Below, piece after piece: positions 63,250-64,000 of a DNA stretch of 64,000 nucleotides. Every line of letters begins with the position of its first letter. Within the stretch, counting starts at the first letter, position 1. The notes beneath the pieces are model-generated. The model saw only the letters and a program-made list of their open reading frames with translations, had not been told where the DNA came from and did not search any database. Source of the stretch: Erythrobacter litoralis (lineage in GTDB: Bacteria; Pseudomonadota; Alphaproteobacteria; Sphingomonadales; Sphingomonadaceae); assembly GCF_029760855.1 (NCBI RefSeq), contig NZ_SOSI01000001.1:372001-436000 (forward strand), in the 5' to 3' direction. The position numbers were made by a program, and so were the translations under genes.

Positions 63250-64000
63250 ATGAACCTCCAGAACTCGCAGGATTATTACGGCAAGGTGCTGACCGGCTCG
63301 GCGGATTTGCAGACCGATGCCTGTTGCACCGCCGAAGCCCCGCCGCCTGCCGTCATGGCGGCAATGCGCAACGTGCACGAGGACGTCCGCGCCCGCTACT
63401 ATGGCTGCGGCCTCGTCGCCCCGCAGGCAATCGAGGGATGCCACATTCTCGACCTCGGTTCCGGCAGCGGACAGGATGCGTACATCCTCGCGCAAATGGT
63501 CGGTGAAAACGGCAGCGTGACCGGTGTAGACGCGACGCCCGAGCAACTCGCCGTCGCGCGGCAGCACGAGGAATGGCACCGGGAACGGTTCGGCTACGCC
63601 CGGTCCAACGTCCGCTTCCTCGAAGGCGACATCGAGAAGCTCGGCGATCTCGACCTTGCCGAAGGTAGCTTCGACGTCATCGTTTCCAACTGCGTCATCA
63701 ACCTCGTCGCCGACAAGCGCGCCGTGTTCGAAGCCGCGTTTCGCATGCTGAAGGACGGCGGCGAGCTCTACTTCTCCGACGTCTATTCCGAACGCCGCGT
63801 GCCCGAGCATTTGCTGAACGATCCGGTGCTGCACGGCGAATGCCTGTCCGGCGCGCTCTATTGGGGCGACTTCATCGCGCTCGCCAAGGCTGCAGGCTTC
63901 GCCGATCCGCGCCTCGTCACCAGCCGACCCTTGGGTATCGAGAATGCCGAGGTGGCCGAGAAATTAGACAAGATCGCCTTCCATTCCGCGACCTACCGCC
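63250..64000 (+). CDS. arsM: ArsM-type arsenite (SAM) methyltransferase, 5' part
   Basis: The window cuts this gene after 250 codons. The translated start is MNLQNSQDYYGKV, followed by DACC (C25/C26), YYGCGLVAP (C53), the SAM motif ILDLGSGSGQDAY, SNCVINLV (C148), LYFSDVYSERRVPEH and HGECLSGALYWGDF (C198). C53, C148 and C198 correspond to the three cysteines that bind As(III) in ArsM. The pattern YFSDVY...GECLSGALYW is the ArsM hallmark, so arsenite is the most likely substrate; the ATG at 63250 lies 78 bases from the divergent reductase. The gene continues beyond the window. Confidence 0.93.
   Translation, partial: MNLQNSQDYYGKVLTGSADLQTDACCTAEAPPPAVMAAMRNVHEDVRARYYGCGLVAPQAIEGCHILDLGSGSGQDAYILAQMVGENGSVTGVDATPEQLAVARQHEEWHRERFGYARSNVRFLEGDIEKLGDLDLAEGSFDVIVSNCVINLVADKRAVFEAAFRMLKDGGELYFSDVYSERRVPEHLLNDPVLHGECLSGALYWGDFIALAKAAGFADPRLVTSRPLGIENAEVAEKLDKIAFHSATYR

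Noticed and set aside
63172..63834. Long N-terminal extension of the FAD reductase
   Set aside because: This stretch is the antisense of arsM. The reductase has its FAD motif only 10 residues after the ATG at 63171.
1..64000. CRISPR array, insertion sequence, prophage or integrative element
   Set aside because: I saw no regularly spaced repeats, transposase, integrase or terminal inverted repeats. The two tRNA genes show no flanking direct repeats or integrase.

Overview
The window is a high-GC, gene-dense chromosomal segment of an alphaproteobacterium. The gene content and protein style point to the Sphingomonadales, probably an Erythrobacteraceae-type organism. This placement is inference from the complete PhyR/NepR/EcfG general stress response locus, HWE-type kinases, a class I PHA synthase with a phasin, LptF/LptG, a mitochondrial-type NDUFA12 subunit and many TonB-type and acyl-CoA genes. 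I see no rRNA, insertion sequence, prophage or CRISPR array. Two tRNA genes are present, Cys(GCA) and Trp(CCA).

Layout. 1-7.3 kb (minus strand): the start of gcvT behind a tandem glycine riboswitch, then a methionine-cycle operon in the order ArsR-methyltransferase regulator, metF, metH N-terminal half, metH C-terminal half, TauE/SafE permease, with an AT-rich palindrome just upstream of the regulator. 7.5-11 kb: a GH3-like protein that has lost canonical catalytic motifs, and an aldehyde dehydrogenase. 11.1-15.8 kb: a four-gene tripartite MacAB/TolC-like exporter. 15.9-22.5 kb: acyl-CoA metabolism (two adjacent acyl-CoA dehydrogenases, a serine hydrolase, a thioesterase, a crotonase) and an AlaC-like aminotransferase. 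22.6-25.4 kb: PHA synthase and phasin with a symmetric operator-like promoter between them. 25.5-30.9 kb: clpS, lptF, lptG, a candidate structured RNA, a membrane desaturase and a GNAT-like protein.

31-37.3 kb is the stress-signalling core: an orphan response regulator, a Crp-family regulator, phyR, a CHASE/HWE histidine kinase, nepR, ecfG and an AI-2E-family permease. Three exact GGAAC-N16/17-CGTT promoter motifs (EcfG type) lie upstream of the orphan regulator, phyR and nepR-ecfG, and a fourth near-match faces the kinase. 37.3-46 kb: sodB, glmM-thiD, a LOG-family protein, aat, DUF2155, NDUFA12, DUF192, recX and an orphan fatty-acyl-AMP ligase.

46-64 kb: telA with an XpaC-like partner and a PHA-granule-family protein. 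Then come heme oxygenase and a bacteriophytochrome whose output is an HWE kinase fused to a receiver with an LATGYG motif. GDP-mannose genes (manA-manC), a TonB protein, a TonB-dependent receptor, a 2OG-Fe(II) oxygenase, a CNT nucleoside transporter, a YhhQ-type transporter and a DUF421 protein follow. The window ends in a radical SAM / FAD-disulfide reductase pair divergent from an ArsM-type methyltransferase. The parts that deserve most attention are the light-to-stress wiring, the ArsM-linked radical SAM pair, the degenerate GH3, the split metH and the structured RNA candidate after lptG.
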